A stretch of DNA of 64,000 bases from assembly GCF_000372525.1 (NCBI RefSeq), contig NZ_AQUR01000091.1, forward strand, positions 107 to 64,106. The letters run 5' to 3'. Shown here piece by piece: positions 11,806-23,263 of this stretch. The stretch comes from Cupriavidus neocaledonicus. Its GTDB lineage: Bacteria; Pseudomonadota; Gammaproteobacteria; Burkholderiales; Burkholderiaceae. Below the pieces are notes generated by a model, which worked only from the letters and a program-made list of their open reading frames with translations, was not told the DNA's origin and made no database searches. Within the stretch, counting starts at the first letter, position 1, and each line of letters starts with the position of its first letter. Position numbers and translations under genes: made by a program.

Positions 11806-13245
11806 TCAGGCGGCGGACTTCTTTAGCTGCAGCGCCTTGTACTCGAGGAATTCCTCCAGCCCGTACTTGCCAGCTTCGCGGCCGTTGCCGGACTGCTTGT
11901 AGCCGCCGAACGGCGCCTGCATGTTGAACGGCCCGCCGTTGATATCGACCTGCCCGGTGCGGATGCGGCGCGCCACGCGGATCGCGCGCGCCTCGTCGCC
12001 GGACCAGACGCCGCCGCCCAGGCCATAGATGCTGTCGTTGGCGATGCGCACCGCGTCTTCCTCGGTGTCATAGCAGATGATCGACAGCACCGGCCCGAAG
12101 ATCTCTTCCTGCGCCACGGTCGCGCGCGGCTCGACGTTGCCGAGCACGGTCGGCTTGACGTAAAAGCCCTGGTCCAGCCCTTCAGGGGTCTCGGGGCCGC
12201 CGGCCACCAGCTCGGCGCCCTCTTCCAGCCCGCGGCGGATATAGCCGGTCACGCGTTCCTTCTGCACCGCGGAAATCAGCGGGCCCAGCTTGCTGGTTTC
12301 CTGCAGCGGATCGCCCACGGTAAAGCCGGCGACCACCTGCTGCGCAATCGCCTTGACCTCGTCATAGCGGGCGCGCGGCACCAGCATGCGGGTGTGCGCC
12401 GAGCAGGTCTGGCCAGAGTTGAGGAAGCAGGCATTGATGGTGCCCTTGACCGCCGACGGCAGGTCGGCATCGTCCAGGATCACCGAGGCCGACTTGCCGC
12501 CCAGTTCCAGCGCCACGCGCTTGACGGTCTGCGCCGCCAGCTCGGACACGCGCTTGCCGGCGCGGGTGGAGCCGGTGAACGACACCATGTCGACTTCAGG
12601 ATGGCTGGCCAGCACCTCGCCCACTACCGGGCCGTAGCCGGTCACCAGGTTGAACACGCCCGGCGGCAGCCCAGCGGCCTCGATCACCTCGGCCAGCACG
12701 AAGGCATTGAGCGGCGCCACCTCGGACGGCTTGAGCACCACGGTGCAGCCCGCCGCCAGCGCCGGCGCCACCTTCAGCGTGATCTGGTTGAGCGGATAGT
12801 TCCACGGCGTGATCGCGCCGACCACGCCCACCGGCTCGCGCACCACCAGCGAATTGCCGACTTCTTCCTCGAAGCGGAACCCCTCCAGCAGCCTGGCGGC
12901 CTGGCCCCAGTTGTAGACCGGGCCGCCGACCTGGATCGCGCGCGCCAGCTTGATCGGCATGCCGACTTCGCCGGCGATCAGCTGCGCCAGTTCTTCGCTG
13001 CGCGCCTTCAGCCCTTCGGCGATCTTGGCGATATAGCCGGCCCGCACGGCCGGCGGTGTGGCCGACCAGCCGTCGAAGGCCGCGCGCGCGGCCTGGATGG
13101 CGTCTTCGGCGTCGCGCGCCGAGCCTTCGGGAATGGTCCCCATCACCGCTTCGGTGGCGGAATGGATGACGTCGATCTTGCCGGTGCCGTGGGGCGCGAC
13201 CCACTTGCCGTTAATGAAGAGTTTGTCTCGTTGTTGCATGGCCAC
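11806..13245 (-). CDS. NAD(P)-dependent aldehyde dehydrogenase
   Basis: A 479-residue member of the ALDH superfamily oxidising an aldehyde to its acid. Catalytic residues are seen at E247 (ALELGGKSA) and C281 ([11 protein letters not shown]); the cofactor-binding segment is [10 protein letters not shown]...[10 protein letters not shown] and [12 protein letters not shown]. Length is typical. Closest by eye to the broad gamma-aminobutyraldehyde/betaine-type group, but the substrate cannot be named. A second ATG two codons in (13239) is an alternative start. It is divergent from the hypothetical gene at 13486 across about 240 bp. Confidence 0.92.
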   Translation of the reverse strand: MAMQQRDKLFINGKWVAPHGTGKIDVIHSATEAVMGTIPEGSARDAEDAIQAARAAFDGWSATPPAVRAGYIAKIAEGLKARSEELAQLIAGEVGMPIKLARAIQVGGPVYNWGQAARLLEGFRFEEEVGNSLVVREPVGVVGAITPWNYPLNQITLKVAPALAAGCTVVLKPSEVAPLNAFVLAEVIEAAGLPPGVFNLVTGYGPVVGEVLASHPEVDMVSFTGSTRAGKRVSELAAQTVKRVALELGGKSASVILDDADLPSAVKGTINACFLNSGQTCSAHTRMLVPRARYDEVKAIAQQVVAGFTVGDPLQETSKLGPLISAVQKERVTGYIRRGLEEGAELVAGGPETPEGLDQGFYVKPTVLGNVEPRATVAQEEIFGPVLSIICYDTEEDAVRIANDSIYGLGGGVWSGDEARAIRVARRIRTGQVDINGGPFNMQAPFGGYKQSGNGREAGKYGLEEFLEYKALQLKKSAA

Positions 13246-13485
13246 AGTTCTCGGTTTGGTGAATTGGCGATTGCAATTTTTTGTTACTTTTATGGTGCAC
13301 GCACATTGTAGAGCGGATTCCGGCCCATGTTATGGCGCGGGGGGAAATGGCGGCGGCTGCGCCTGCCGCTGCGCACAAGAACCTGGCGATAACCGGCCGC
13401 GGGTTGCAGACGGGAGACTCGCGACGCCTGGACGGGACAGACCCGCCGCGGCGCGCGCACATAACAAGACGAAAGGGGGCAAGGC

Positions 13486-14088
13486 ATGGTCGATCCGATC
13501 TACCGCAAGACCGAGGCCGGGCAGGACGAAATCCGCAGCCGCGCGCGCAAGCTGGACCACAAGCTGCGCGCGCTGCTGCTGATGGTCAACGGCGAGCGCC
13601 GCGAGCAGGCATTGCTGGCGCAGGTCGCGGGCATGGGGATCGGCGCGGAGGCCATGGCAACGCTGCTGGCGCAGGGACTGGTCGAAGCCGTTGCCGAGCC
13701 GGCACAGCCGCGCGCCGCCGCGCCACAAGAACCGGCGCGTGCCGCGCCGCCAGCTGCCGACACCAACCTGTTCTCGGTCTACGCGATGCGCCATGTGCCG
13801 GTGGCCGAGGTAGCGGCACCGCCACACACCAGTGCAACCGCGGCCCACGCGCCCGCCGAGATCCAGGCATACCAGCGCCTCTACCATTTCTATACCGACG
13901 TGATCGGGCAGCATCTCGGCCTGCGCGGCTACATGCTGCAGGTGAAGGTGGAAAGGGCCGCCGACCTGCCCGCGCTGATGGCGCTGCGCGAACCGCTGCA
14001 CGCGGCGCTGCGCAAGGCCCGGGGCGACCTCACCGCGCGCGCCATCATGGCGCAGCTGGACCAGGTCCGCGACGGCAGCGCCGCCTGA
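13486..14088 (+). CDS. Hypothetical protein with Ala/Pro linker
   Basis: A 200-residue protein I do not recognise. Residues 1-75 are basic and helical (YRKTEAGQDEIRSRARKLDH), reminiscent of a winged-helix-like N-terminus; residues 75-125 are an Ala/Pro-rich linker; residues 125-195 form a second helical domain with HFYTDVIGQHLGLRGYMLQV. No signal peptide or membrane segment. AGGGGG about 7 nt upstream of ATG 13486 supports the start. A role as a PilZ-neighbour or regulatory protein is possible but unsupported. The gene converges with ybiT across a shared terminator. Confidence 0.8.
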   Translation: MVDPIYRKTEAGQDEIRSRARKLDHKLRALLLMVNGERREQALLAQVAGMGIGAEAMATLLAQGLVEAVAEPAQPRAAAPQEPARAAPPAADTNLFSVYAMRHVPVAEVAAPPHTSATAAHAPAEIQAYQRLYHFYTDVIGQHLGLRGYMLQVKVERAADLPALMALREPLHAALRKARGDLTARAIMAQLDQVRDGSAA

Positions 14089-14103
14089 CACGCCGTTGCG
14101 GAC

Positions 14104-14131
14104 AACAAAAAGGCCGCCCGGAGGCGGCCTT
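14104..14131 (-). terminator. Intrinsic terminator of the queE-to-ybiT run
   Basis: AAGGCCGCC (14110-14118) and GGCGGCCTT (14123-14131) form a 9-bp stem with a CGGA loop. On the minus strand a TTTTTGTTGTC tract follows. It ends the transcript of ybiT; the plus-strand side lacks a T run. Confidence 0.85.
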
Positions 14132-14154
14132 CAGCATGCACCCGGCTGCGGCGC

Positions 14155-15777
14155 TCAGCCGTCGATCCCCTGCGACTGCAGGTACTCGTCGTACGTGCCC
14201 AGGTAGTCGGTCAGCGTGCCGTCGGTGCGCACTTCGATGATGCGCGTGGCCAGGCCGCTGACGAACTCGCGGTCGTGCGAGACGAAGATCAGCGTGCCCT
14301 GGAACTTGTCGAGCGCGATCTGCATCGACTCGATCGATTCCATGTCCATGTGGTTGGTCGGCTCGTCCAGCGCCAGCACGTTGTGGCGGCCCAGCATCAG
14401 CTTGCCCCAGATCATGCGGCCCTTCTCGCCGCCGGACAGCACCTTGACGTTCTTCTTGATGTCGTCGGCCGAGAACAGCAGGCGGCCCAGCGTGCCGCGC
14501 AGCGAGGTCTCGTCGTCGCCGGCCTGCGTCCACTGGCTCATCCAGTCCATCACGTCGCGGTCTTCCGGGAACTCCTCGTAGGTGTCCTGCGGCATGTAGC
14601 CGACGTTGGCATTCTCGGCCCACTTGACCGTGCCGCGGTCGACCTCGACGCCGCGCTGCACGCCGGTCTGCACCGCGCCGTTCAGCAGGCTGCGCAGCAG
14701 CGTGGTCTTGCCCGCGCCGTTCTCGCCGATGATCGCCACGCGCTCGCCGGCCTGGATCGCCAGCGACAGGTTATTGATGATCTTGCGGTCGTAGCTCTTG
14801 GTGATGCCTTCGACCTCGACCGCCAGGTTGTGCAGCTTCTTCTCGAACTCGAAGCGGATGAACGGGTTCTGGCGCGACGACGGCTTGATGTCCTCGACCT
14901 TGATCTTCTCGATCTGCTTGGCGCGCGAGGTCGCCTGGCGGGCCTTGGACTTGTTGGCCGAGAAGCGGCGCACGAAGTCCTGCAGTTCGCTGATGCGCTC
15001 CTTGGCGCGCGCGTTGGCGGCCATCTGGCGCTCGCGGGCCTGCATCGACGCTTCCATGTATTCGTCGTAGTTGCCCGGGTAGACCTTGAGCGTGCCGTAG
15101 TCCATGTCGGCCATGTGGGTGCAGACCGAGTTCAGGAAGTGGCGATCGTGCGAGATGATGATCATGGTGGAGTTGCGCTCGTTGAGCACGGTCTCCAGCC
15201 AGCGGATCGTGTTGATGTCCAGGTTGTTGGTGGGCTCGTCCAGCAGCAGCACGTCCGGGTTCGAGAACAGTGCCTGCGCCAGCAGCACGCGCAGCTTCCA
15301 GCCCGGCGCGACGTCGCTCATCGGGCCCTGGTGCTGCGCGGTGGGGATGCCCACGCCCAGCAGCAGTTCGCCGGCGCGCGCCTCGGCGGTGTAGCCGTCG
15401 TATTCGGCGTACTTGGCCTCCAGCTCGGCGGCCTTCATGTAGTCTTCGTCGGTCGCTTCCGGATTGGCGTAGATGGCGTCGCGCTCCTGCGCGGCGGCCC
15501 ACATCTCGGTGTGGCCCATCATCACCACATCCAGCACGCGCATGTCTTCATAGGCGAACTGGTCCTGGCGCAGCTTGCCCAGGCGGATGCCCGGCTCCAG
15601 CATGACGTTGCCCGACGACGGCTCGAGGTCGCCGCCCAGGATCTTCATGAAGGTGGACTTGCCGCAGCCGTTCGCGCCGATCAGGCCGTAGCGGTTGCCC
15701 TCGCCGAACTTGACCGAGATATTCTCGAACAACGGCTTGGGGCCGAACTGCATGGTGATGTTTGCGGTAGAAAGCAC
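14155..15777 (-). CDS. ybiT: ABC-F family ATPase, YbiT-like
   Basis: A cytosolic protein of 540 residues with two ABC ATPase domains in tandem and no membrane segment. The N-terminus [20 protein letters not shown] is almost that of E. coli YbiT. Walker A motifs are GANGCGKST and GENGAGKTT; Walker B motifs are [11 protein letters not shown] and [11 protein letters not shown], and an arginine-rich linker ([16 protein letters not shown]) joins the halves. ABC-F proteins act on the ribosomal E site. I chose the GTG at 15777 (AAGG 8 nt upstream) because homology begins there; an in-frame ATG at 15837 would add 20 low-complexity residues. Confidence 0.9.
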   Translation of the reverse strand: MLSTANITMQFGPKPLFENISVKFGEGNRYGLIGANGCGKSTFMKILGGDLEPSSGNVMLEPGIRLGKLRQDQFAYEDMRVLDVVMMGHTEMWAAAQERDAIYANPEATDEDYMKAAELEAKYAEYDGYTAEARAGELLLGVGIPTAQHQGPMSDVAPGWKLRVLLAQALFSNPDVLLLDEPTNNLDINTIRWLETVLNERNSTMIIISHDRHFLNSVCTHMADMDYGTLKVYPGNYDEYMEASMQARERQMAANARAKERISELQDFVRRFSANKSKARQATSRAKQIEKIKVEDIKPSSRQNPFIRFEFEKKLHNLAVEVEGITKSYDRKIINNLSLAIQAGERVAIIGENGAGKTTLLRSLLNGAVQTGVQRGVEVDRGTVKWAENANVGYMPQDTYEEFPEDRDVMDWMSQWTQAGDDETSLRGTLGRLLFSADDIKKNVKVLSGGEKGRMIWGKLMLGRHNVLALDEPTNHMDMESIESMQIALDKFQGTLIFVSHDREFVSGLATRIIEVRTDGTLTDYLGTYDEYLQSQGIDG

Positions 15778-15942
15778 GTCTGGAACCTTGTCTGGAGATT
15801 GTGGCGCCGCCATCGCCGGCGCTGCGGCACGGGCCACGCCGGGTTCATGCGAGAACCCGGCAGGAAATCAGGAAATAACCGCGCATTCTATCATCCGGAC
15901 GCATTCCTTGCGACCGGCGCAGCGCGGCGGCGAGCCGCGGGC

Positions 15943-17994
<2,052 letters not shown>

Positions 17995-18151
17995 GTGTAC
18001 CGGCGCCGGTGCCGGCCGCCTGCGTTGAAGCGGACGCCGCGCGTGCGTCCGAAGCCTCTATTGTGGACTGAATTGCCTGCCTGATGCTGACCTCGTGGCT
18101 GGCCCCGGCCGACCTGGCGACTCGCGCGGGGCTGGCCGGCGGCACTGCCGC

Positions 18152-18787
18152 TCAGCGGATGCCCAGCAGCTTGTGGGTCTGCAGCGACAGCCGCCAGCGC
18201 GGGTGGCGCTGGCAGAAGGCCACCGCGGCGGCGGTATTCTCGCGCGCCAGCGGACCGTCCATGGCCTGCACCAGGAAATGGCGGAAATCAAGCTTCTCGT
18301 ATGCGGCAAAGTCCTGGCCTTCCTGCGGGATCACCACCTTCAGCTCATCGCCGCGCGTGACCACCAGTTCCGAGCCCATCTTGGGACTGACGCAGACCCA
18401 GTCGATGCCCGGCGGCACGGCGATGGTGCCGTTGGTCTCGATCGCGATCTCGAAGCCCTGCGCATGCAGCGCGTCGATCAGCGGCACATCGAGCTGCAGC
18501 AGCGGCTCGCCGCCGGTGCAGACCACCAGCGGCTTGCCGCCGGCGCCCTGCGGCCACTCCGACACGACCACCGCGGCCAGTTCCTCGGCGCTGCGGTACT
18601 TGCCGCCGCGCGTGCCATCGGTGCCGACGAAATCCGTATCGCAGAACTGGCACACCGCGCTGGCGCGGTCCTGCTCGCGCCCGCTCCACAGGTTGCAGCC
18701 GGCAAAGCGGCAGAACACCGCGGCGCGGCCGGCGTTGGCGCCTTCGCCCTGCAGCGTATAGAAGATTTCCTTGACGGCGTAAGTCAT
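18152..18787 (-). CDS. queE: 7-carboxy-7-deazaguanine synthase (radical SAM)
   Basis: A 211-residue radical SAM enzyme making the deazaguanine ring from the QueD product. The cluster ligands are C31, C46 and C49, a CX14CX2C pattern instead of CX3CX2C; this expanded spacing is known from Burkholderia QueE. The N-terminus VKEIFYTLQGEGANAG is diagnostic, and TGGEPLLQLD and IETNGT follow as substrate/SAM segments. ATG 18787 is chosen because homology begins at once; the longer in-frame extension is a low-complexity shadow. It probably starts the queE-queD-tadA-ldcA-ybiT run. Confidence 0.93.
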   Translation of the reverse strand: MTYAVKEIFYTLQGEGANAGRAAVFCRFAGCNLWSGREQDRASAVCQFCDTDFVGTDGTRGGKYRSAEELAAVVVSEWPQGAGGKPLVVCTGGEPLLQLDVPLIDALHAQGFEIAIETNGTIAVPPGIDWVCVSPKMGSELVVTRGDELKVVIPQEGQDFAAYEKLDFRHFLVQAMDGPLARENTAAAVAFCQRHPRWRLSLQTHKLLGIR

Positions 18788-19203
18788 GCGTGGGGTCTCT
18801 CTCGGACCGTAAACAGCGGTTCGCAGCGGTTCGGCAGCGCTTGCTGGCCGGGGTTCAGTAAAGGATGGGCAGGGCCGGGATGGGCAGGGCCGGAGCCGGA
18901 GCCGGACCTCGCGCCGCGTAGTCGCATTGGCGCTTGGTCGCGCCCTCGATATGGACCGGAACGTATCGATCGGGGCGGCTGTGCTGGCAGCGCGGGTGCT
19001 GCCGGGTGGGGCTGTCCTGGCCTGTCGCAGGCTGCGCCCGGCATCGGGCCGGACGTGCCGCAAGTATACCAGAGGCCCCAGGGTTTCCGCTTGGCCGCCG
19101 CTTGGCCGCCGCTTGGCCTCCGCTGGCCGGCGTGCCCCAGGCAAAGGTGAAGCCCGGTGCCCGCGCCGGGGGCCGTGCCGGCGCGGCCCGACCCGAAGTG
19201 TGC
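18788..19203. other. Non-coding 416-bp gap with short tandem repeats
   Basis: No convincing gene. It holds two copies of a GATGGGCAGGGCCGG 15-mer near 18863-18892 followed by AGCCGG repeats, and the 11-mer array at 19087-19130. The queE promoter should lie in the part next to 18787, but no clear sigma70 hexamers were found. Confidence 0.6.
19087..19130. repeat. 11-bp tandem repeat (CCGCTTGGCCG)
   Basis: Three near-perfect copies of CCGCTTGGCCG at 19087-19097, 19098-19108 and 19109-19119, then a degenerate fourth. Non-coding; probably slippage-generated. Confidence 0.75.
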
Positions 19204-19710
19204 CTACTTCAGCCCGAGGTAGTCGCGCTTGCCGATCTGCACGCCCTTGTGGCGCAGGATGTCATAGGCCGTGGTGACGTGGAAATAGAAGTTGGGCAAG
19301 GCAAAGCCGAGCAGGTAGGACTTGCCGTCGAAGCGCAGCGGGCCCTGGGGCAGCTTCAGTTCGACCACGCGCTGTTCGCTGCCTTCCAGCTGTGCCGGCG
19401 TGATCTGCTCCAGGAACACGATGGTGCGGCCGATGCGGTCCTGCAGTTCGGCGAAGGTCGTTTCGGTATCGGCAAAGGACGGCACCTCGATACCGGCCAG
19501 CCGCGCAGCGCAGCCCTTGGCGGCATCGCTGGCGCGCTGCACCTGTGCCGGCAGCGCATCCATGTCGGCGATCAGGCGGGTCTGGATCAGGTCGGCCGGG
19601 TCCATGCCCTGCGCCTGGGCGTGCGCCGCGCCCTTGGCGAGGATCGCGTCGAGGTTGCCCAGCGCGCGGATAAACGGAGGGATCGAAACGTCGTACATCG
19701 AAAGTGCCAT
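19204..19710 (-). CDS. DUF1993 family protein
   Basis: A 168-residue DUF1993 protein, a putative four-helix DinB-like bundle. Recognisable are the start MALSMYDVSIPPFIRALGNL, the middle LIADMDALPAQVQRASDAAKG and the C-terminal FALPNFYFHVTTAYDILRHKG with its conserved His, Tyr and Asp. No activity is established. ATG 19710 has AGGAGA 7 nt upstream, which decides the start over longer frames. Cytosolic; no signal peptide. No co-transcribed neighbour is evident. Confidence 0.87.
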   Translation of the reverse strand: MALSMYDVSIPPFIRALGNLDAILAKGAAHAQAQGMDPADLIQTRLIADMDALPAQVQRASDAAKGCAARLAGIEVPSFADTETTFAELQDRIGRTIVFLEQITPAQLEGSEQRVVELKLPQGPLRFDGKSYLLGFALPNFYFHVTTAYDILRHKGVQIGKRDYLGLK

Positions 19711-19900
19711 GGAAGGTCTCCTGTGCAGGGGGCGGTTTCTGGTCTTGCGGCCCCGGGCAAGCGGACCGCAGCCGCGAGCATAGACCGGATCGGCCTTTGC
19801 TGCCGCACCATGCGCCGCTGGCCGGCTTCCTGATTTAACATAGCCAGCCACTGCCCCCGCAATCCCGCAAGCCAGCCGCCCTGCCCAGCCCGCGCCCGCC

Positions 19901-20302
19901 ATGAACGCGCCGTTCCCTCTCCGCACGGAATGCCCGCCCGGTGCCTGCATCTGCGGGCGCGAAGCGCTGCTGAGCGACCCCGATGCCGACCTGCGCGTGC
20001 TGCGCCTGACGCGCGCCGAGGAAAAGCGGCTGGTCGAACGGCTCGAGAACCTGACCAGCCTGGCCGAGCTGCAACGGATGGAGGGCCTGATGCAGGCCCA
20101 GCTCGGCATCGTGCTGAGCATCACGCCCAGCGCGCGCGGCGTGCGCACCGTGCGCGGCATCAGCATCCAGGTGCTGGAGCAGCCCGGCTTGTGCCGCAAG
20201 ATCCGCCAGTCGATCCCGTCCGCGATCCGGCGCAGCATGGAGGCCCATCCCGAGATCGCCTACGCGATCGTCGACGCGCACGACCTGCTGGGCGGAGCCT
20301 GA
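19901..20302 (+). CDS. Hypothetical protein with N-terminal Cys cluster
   Basis: A 133-residue protein with CPPGACICG near the N-terminus (three Cys that may bind metal), a helical region with LTRAEEKRLVERLENLTSL and a C-terminal alpha/beta half ending PEIAYAIVDAHDLLGG. I recall similar uncharacterised proteins in Burkholderiales but cannot assign a function. It is divergent from DUF1993 and convergent with DUF2239, with an 11-bp tandem array directly after its stop. Confidence 0.75.
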   Translation: MNAPFPLRTECPPGACICGREALLSDPDADLRVLRLTRAEEKRLVERLENLTSLAELQRMEGLMQAQLGIVLSITPSARGVRTVRGISIQVLEQPGLCRKIRQSIPSAIRRSMEAHPEIAYAIVDAHDLLGGA

Positions 20303-20304
20303 AC

Positions 20305-20359
20305 GCGCCGCTCATGCGCCGCTCATGCGCCGCTCATGCGCCGCTCATGCGCCGCTCAC
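20305..20359. repeat. 11-bp tandem repeat (GCGCCGCTCAT x5)
   Basis: Five contiguous copies of GCGCCGCTCAT from 20305; the last has C for T. It fills the space between two convergent genes, and the fifth copy supplies the TGA stop of the DUF2239 gene (20356-20358). Confidence 0.9.
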
Positions 20360-20991
20360 GCGCTGCTGTCCGCCAGCCGCAGCGCGTGTTCGCGCACATC
20401 CACCGGCCAGTCGGCGATCTGCCGGGCAAACCCCGCCAGGTCGTTGGCAAACAGCGCCCGGCTCGCCTCCTCGAAGCCGGCCAGGTCCCCGGCAATCGCC
20501 ACCATGAAGTGATAGGCACGCTCGCTGGCGGCGCGGCTGCGGTCCTTGCCGGCGTGATCGCGGCGCGCCTGCTCGACCAGCTTGCGCAGCGCCACTGAAG
20601 CGCCGCCCGGCTGCGCCGCCAGCCATTCCCAGTGGCGCGGCAGCAGCGTCACCTCGCGCGACACCACGCCCAGCCTTGGCCGGCCGCGGCCGCGCGGTTC
20701 CGCCGTTTCGGGGGCATCGCCGCCCTTGCCGCCCGCGCCGGCCACCGGCTGCGGTGCCGCCAGTTGCGCCGCGCGCACCGCAGACCGCTCGAGCATCTCG
20801 TCTACGGTGCCGCTGGTATCCAGGTCGATCGAGCGGCCGGTGCTGTCATCGAATACCAGCACCGGCCCGGCCGCGCCATGGTCCAGCGCCCGCCTGAGCG
20901 CCAGCGCGTTGTCGGGCAGCGGTCCCGAGGCAATGCGGCGGTGGCCGTCGAAGGTGGTGAACCGGCGAGGCACGGGCGTGGGCGAGGTCAT
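20356..20991 (-). CDS. DUF2239 protein, probable ribbon-helix-helix regulator
   Basis: A 211-residue DUF2239 protein. The N-terminal part (TTFDGHRRIASG...VLVFDDSTGRSIDLD) is the family core, followed by a Gly/Ala linker and RGRGRPRLGVVSREVTLLPRHWEW...GGASVALRKLVEQARRD, which reads like a strand-helix-helix DNA-binding unit; that reading is inference. The predicted transcription start, from the strong promoter at 21028-21055, lies near ATG 21021, so a leaderless start there (10 more residues) is a real alternative to 20991. The nearby palindromes suggest autoregulation. Confidence 0.8.
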   Translation of the reverse strand: MTSPTPVPRRFTTFDGHRRIASGPLPDNALALRRALDHGAAGPVLVFDDSTGRSIDLDTSGTVDEMLERSAVRAAQLAAPQPVAGAGGKGGDAPETAEPRGRGRPRLGVVSREVTLLPRHWEWLAAQPGGASVALRKLVEQARRDHAGKDRSRAASERAYHFMVAIAGDLAGFEEASRALFANDLAGFARQIADWPVDVREHALRLADSSA

Positions 20992-21027
20992 GGCAGGTCT
21001 GCGAAGGAGAAACAGGAACATCGCCAA

Positions 21028-21070
21028 ATATTACCCGGATAAAATAAGAAGTCAATATTACCCGGGTAAT
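21028..21070 (-). promoter_or_regulatory. Promoter flanked by two TTACCCGG operators
   Basis: On the minus strand TTGACT (21050-21055) and TAATAT (21028-21033) lie 16 bp apart, a strong sigma70 promoter. A perfect 14-bp palindrome ATTACCCGGGTAAT (21057-21070) abuts the -35. A second copy, ATTACCCGGATAAAAT (21030-21045), overlaps the -10 and spacer. Centres are about 27 bp apart. The arrangement fits repression of the DUF2239 gene. Confidence 0.75.
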
Positions 21071-21175
21071 TTATGGCGATCCCGGCCGTCCGGGTGTAGG
21101 ACCGCGCCCGATACCTGCGCCGGCACCACTGACCTATCACTGAGACATGGGCCGAACAAGCGGAGGTCGGGCGGC

Positions 21176-22705
21176 ATGACGATTTCATACTGGGCAGCCG
21201 GGACTACCCTTTCCAGCCCTCCCCTGGACGGCGACCCGGCCTGCGACGCCTGCGTGATCGGCGCGGGCATCGCCGGGCTGTCGGTCGCCTATGAACTGGC
21301 CGCGGCCGGACAGGCCGTGATCGTGATCGATGCAGAAGGCCCCGGCGCGGGCGAGACCGGCAGGACCACCGCGCACCTGATGACGGCCTTCGACGATTAT
21401 TTTTTCTACATCGAACGCCACCTCGGGCATCAGGCGGCGCGGCGGGTAGCCCGGAGCCACGCGGCGGCAGTGGCGCGGATGGAGTCGATCTGCGCGACCG
21501 AGTCCATCGACTGCGACTTCCGGCGCGTCGACGGCTTCCTCTTTGCCGAATCGTCCGATGGCGAGGCGCTGCTGTCGAAGGAACTGGATGCCGCGCACCG
21601 GGCCGGCCTCGACGACGTCGAGCGTGCCCGCGACGTGCCGACCGGCAAGGTGTCGCTGCGCGCGGCGCTGCGGTTCCCGCGGCAAGGGCAGCTCCACCCG
21701 CTGAAGTACCTGGGCGGCCTGGTCGACGCGATCCAGCGCCGCGGCGGCAGGGTGTACGGCAAGACCCGCGCCATGGAGGTCGACGACGGCCGGCCCGCCA
21801 CCGTGCGCACCGACCGCGGCGCGCGCATAGAAGCTGGCAGCGTCATCGTCGCCACCAATACGCCGTTCATCGATCGCTTTGCCATCCATACCAAGCAGGC
21901 CGCGTACCGGACCTTTGTAGTGGGCATGAAGGTGCCGCGCGACAGCATGCCGCTGTGCCAGTTCTGGGATACGCTCGATCCCTACCATTACGTGCGCATC
22001 GCCGGCGATCTCGACGCCGGCTACCAGTTGCTGATCAGCGGCGGCGAAGACCACAAGGTCGGCCAGGCCGACGATGCCGGGCAGCGCTTCGCCAGGCTGG
22101 TCGACTGGACCCGCCAGCGCTTCCCCGTGATCGACGAACCCGTGTTCGCGTGGTCGGGCCAGGTAATGGAGCCGGTCGACGGCGTCGCCTTTATCGGCCG
22201 CAACCCCGGCGATACCAATGTCTATGTCGTCACCGGCGATTCCGGCAACGGCATGACGCATGGCGCCATCGCCGGCATGCTGATCCGCGACCTGGTCACC
22301 GACCGCACCAATGACTGGGCCGATCTTTACGATCCGTCGCGCAAGTCGGTGACGACCGTGGTCGAGTATGCGCGCGAGAACGCCAATGTGGTGGCCCGGT
22401 ACGCCGACTGGCTCGGCCAGGACGACGGCGTCGCGCTCGATGCCATCGCCCCGGGCGCAGGGCATGTGGTCAAGGCCGGCGGCCGCCACGTGGCCGCGTT
22501 CCGCGATGCGGATGGCGGCCTGCATACCTTCGACGCCACCTGCCCGCACCTGAAATGCCTGGTCCAGTGGAACAGCCTGGAGCAATCCTTCGATTGCCCC
22601 TGCCATGGCTCGCGCTTCGGCGTCGACGGCACGGTGCTGCATGGGCCGGCGAAAGGCGGGCTGGAACCCGTCGACCTGACACGGGACCAACAGCGCCATC
22701 ATTGA
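21176..22705 (+). CDS. FAD-dependent oxidoreductase with C-terminal Rieske domain
   Basis: A 509-residue two-domain protein. Residues about 20-385 are a DAO-type FAD oxidoreductase (CVIGAGIAGLSVAYELAAAG dinucleotide motif, IDAEGPGAGETGRTTAHL, VTGDSGNGMTHG near the end). The C-terminal Rieske [2Fe-2S] domain has ligands C456/H458 (CPHLKC) and C474/H477 (CPCHGS). The fusion resembles YhfW-like proteins of unknown substrate. Start 21176 follows GGAGG at good spacing; the long upstream frame is not coding. The DUF2231 membrane protein gene lies 105 bp downstream and may be functionally linked. Confidence 0.9.
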   Translation: MTISYWAAGTTLSSPPLDGDPACDACVIGAGIAGLSVAYELAAAGQAVIVIDAEGPGAGETGRTTAHLMTAFDDYFFYIERHLGHQAARRVARSHAAAVARMESICATESIDCDFRRVDGFLFAESSDGEALLSKELDAAHRAGLDDVERARDVPTGKVSLRAALRFPRQGQLHPLKYLGGLVDAIQRRGGRVYGKTRAMEVDDGRPATVRTDRGARIEAGSVIVATNTPFIDRFAIHTKQAAYRTFVVGMKVPRDSMPLCQFWDTLDPYHYVRIAGDLDAGYQLLISGGEDHKVGQADDAGQRFARLVDWTRQRFPVIDEPVFAWSGQVMEPVDGVAFIGRNPGDTNVYVVTGDSGNGMTHGAIAGMLIRDLVTDRTNDWADLYDPSRKSVTTVVEYARENANVVARYADWLGQDDGVALDAIAPGAGHVVKAGGRHVAAFRDADGGLHTFDATCPHLKCLVQWNSLEQSFDCPCHGSRFGVDGTVLHGPAKGGLEPVDLTRDQQRHH

Positions 22706-22810
22706 ACGGGGAGGCACGCCGCGCCGGCGCTGCCCTGGCATTGGGATGGCAGTGCGATGGCGCGGCGAACGCGAGGGCCCTGATGCGCCCTGAACGTCAA
22801 AGGAGTCGCC

Positions 22811-23251
22811 ATGCTCACTCCCGCCAGCATTGCCAAGCACCCGATCCATCCGATGCTGATCACCATCCCGATCGGCTTGTGGATCTTTTCCTTTGCCTGT
22901 GACCTGATCCGCTATTTCGGCGGCGACAGCCCCAACTGGCCGGTGGTGGCCCTCTATGCCATGGTCGGCGGCATCATTGGCGCGTTGCTCGCGGCCCTGC
23001 CCGGCCTGATCGACCTGCTGTCGCTGCCCAGCGGCATCCGCCGTATTGCGCTGCTGCACATGGGCATCAACCTGACGGTGGTCGCGCTCTATGTGGTCAA
23101 CGCCTGGTGGCGCATGCGCGGGGCCGGTGCCGGCGCCATCGTGCTGTCCGCGGTCGCGATCGGCCTGCTGGTGGTGTCCGGCTGGCTGGGCGGAAAGATG
23201 GTGCATGTCCACGGCGTGGGCGTGCAGACCCCGCCGGCGCCGCTGCGGTGA
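22811..23251 (+). CDS. DUF2231 four-helix membrane protein
   Basis: A 146-residue inner-membrane protein with four hydrophobic segments (about residues 15-35, 45-70, 78-98, 108-128). It begins with the DUF2231 signature ASIAKHPIHPMLITIPIGLW, whose conserved His residues could bind haem or metal. AAAGGAG precedes ATG 22811. Often near redox genes; here it follows a Rieske-FAD enzyme. No function is proven. Confidence 0.88.
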   Translation: MLTPASIAKHPIHPMLITIPIGLWIFSFACDLIRYFGGDSPNWPVVALYAMVGGIIGALLAALPGLIDLLSLPSGIRRIALLHMGINLTVVALYVVNAWWRMRGAGAGAIVLSAVAIGLLVVSGWLGGKMVHVHGVGVQTPPAPLR

Positions 23252-23263
23252 CAAGGCTGGCGC

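Noticed and set aside
21185..23254. 689-codon minus-strand frame
   Set aside because: Antisense to the FAD-Rieske and DUF2231 genes; no motif or Shine-Dalgarno.
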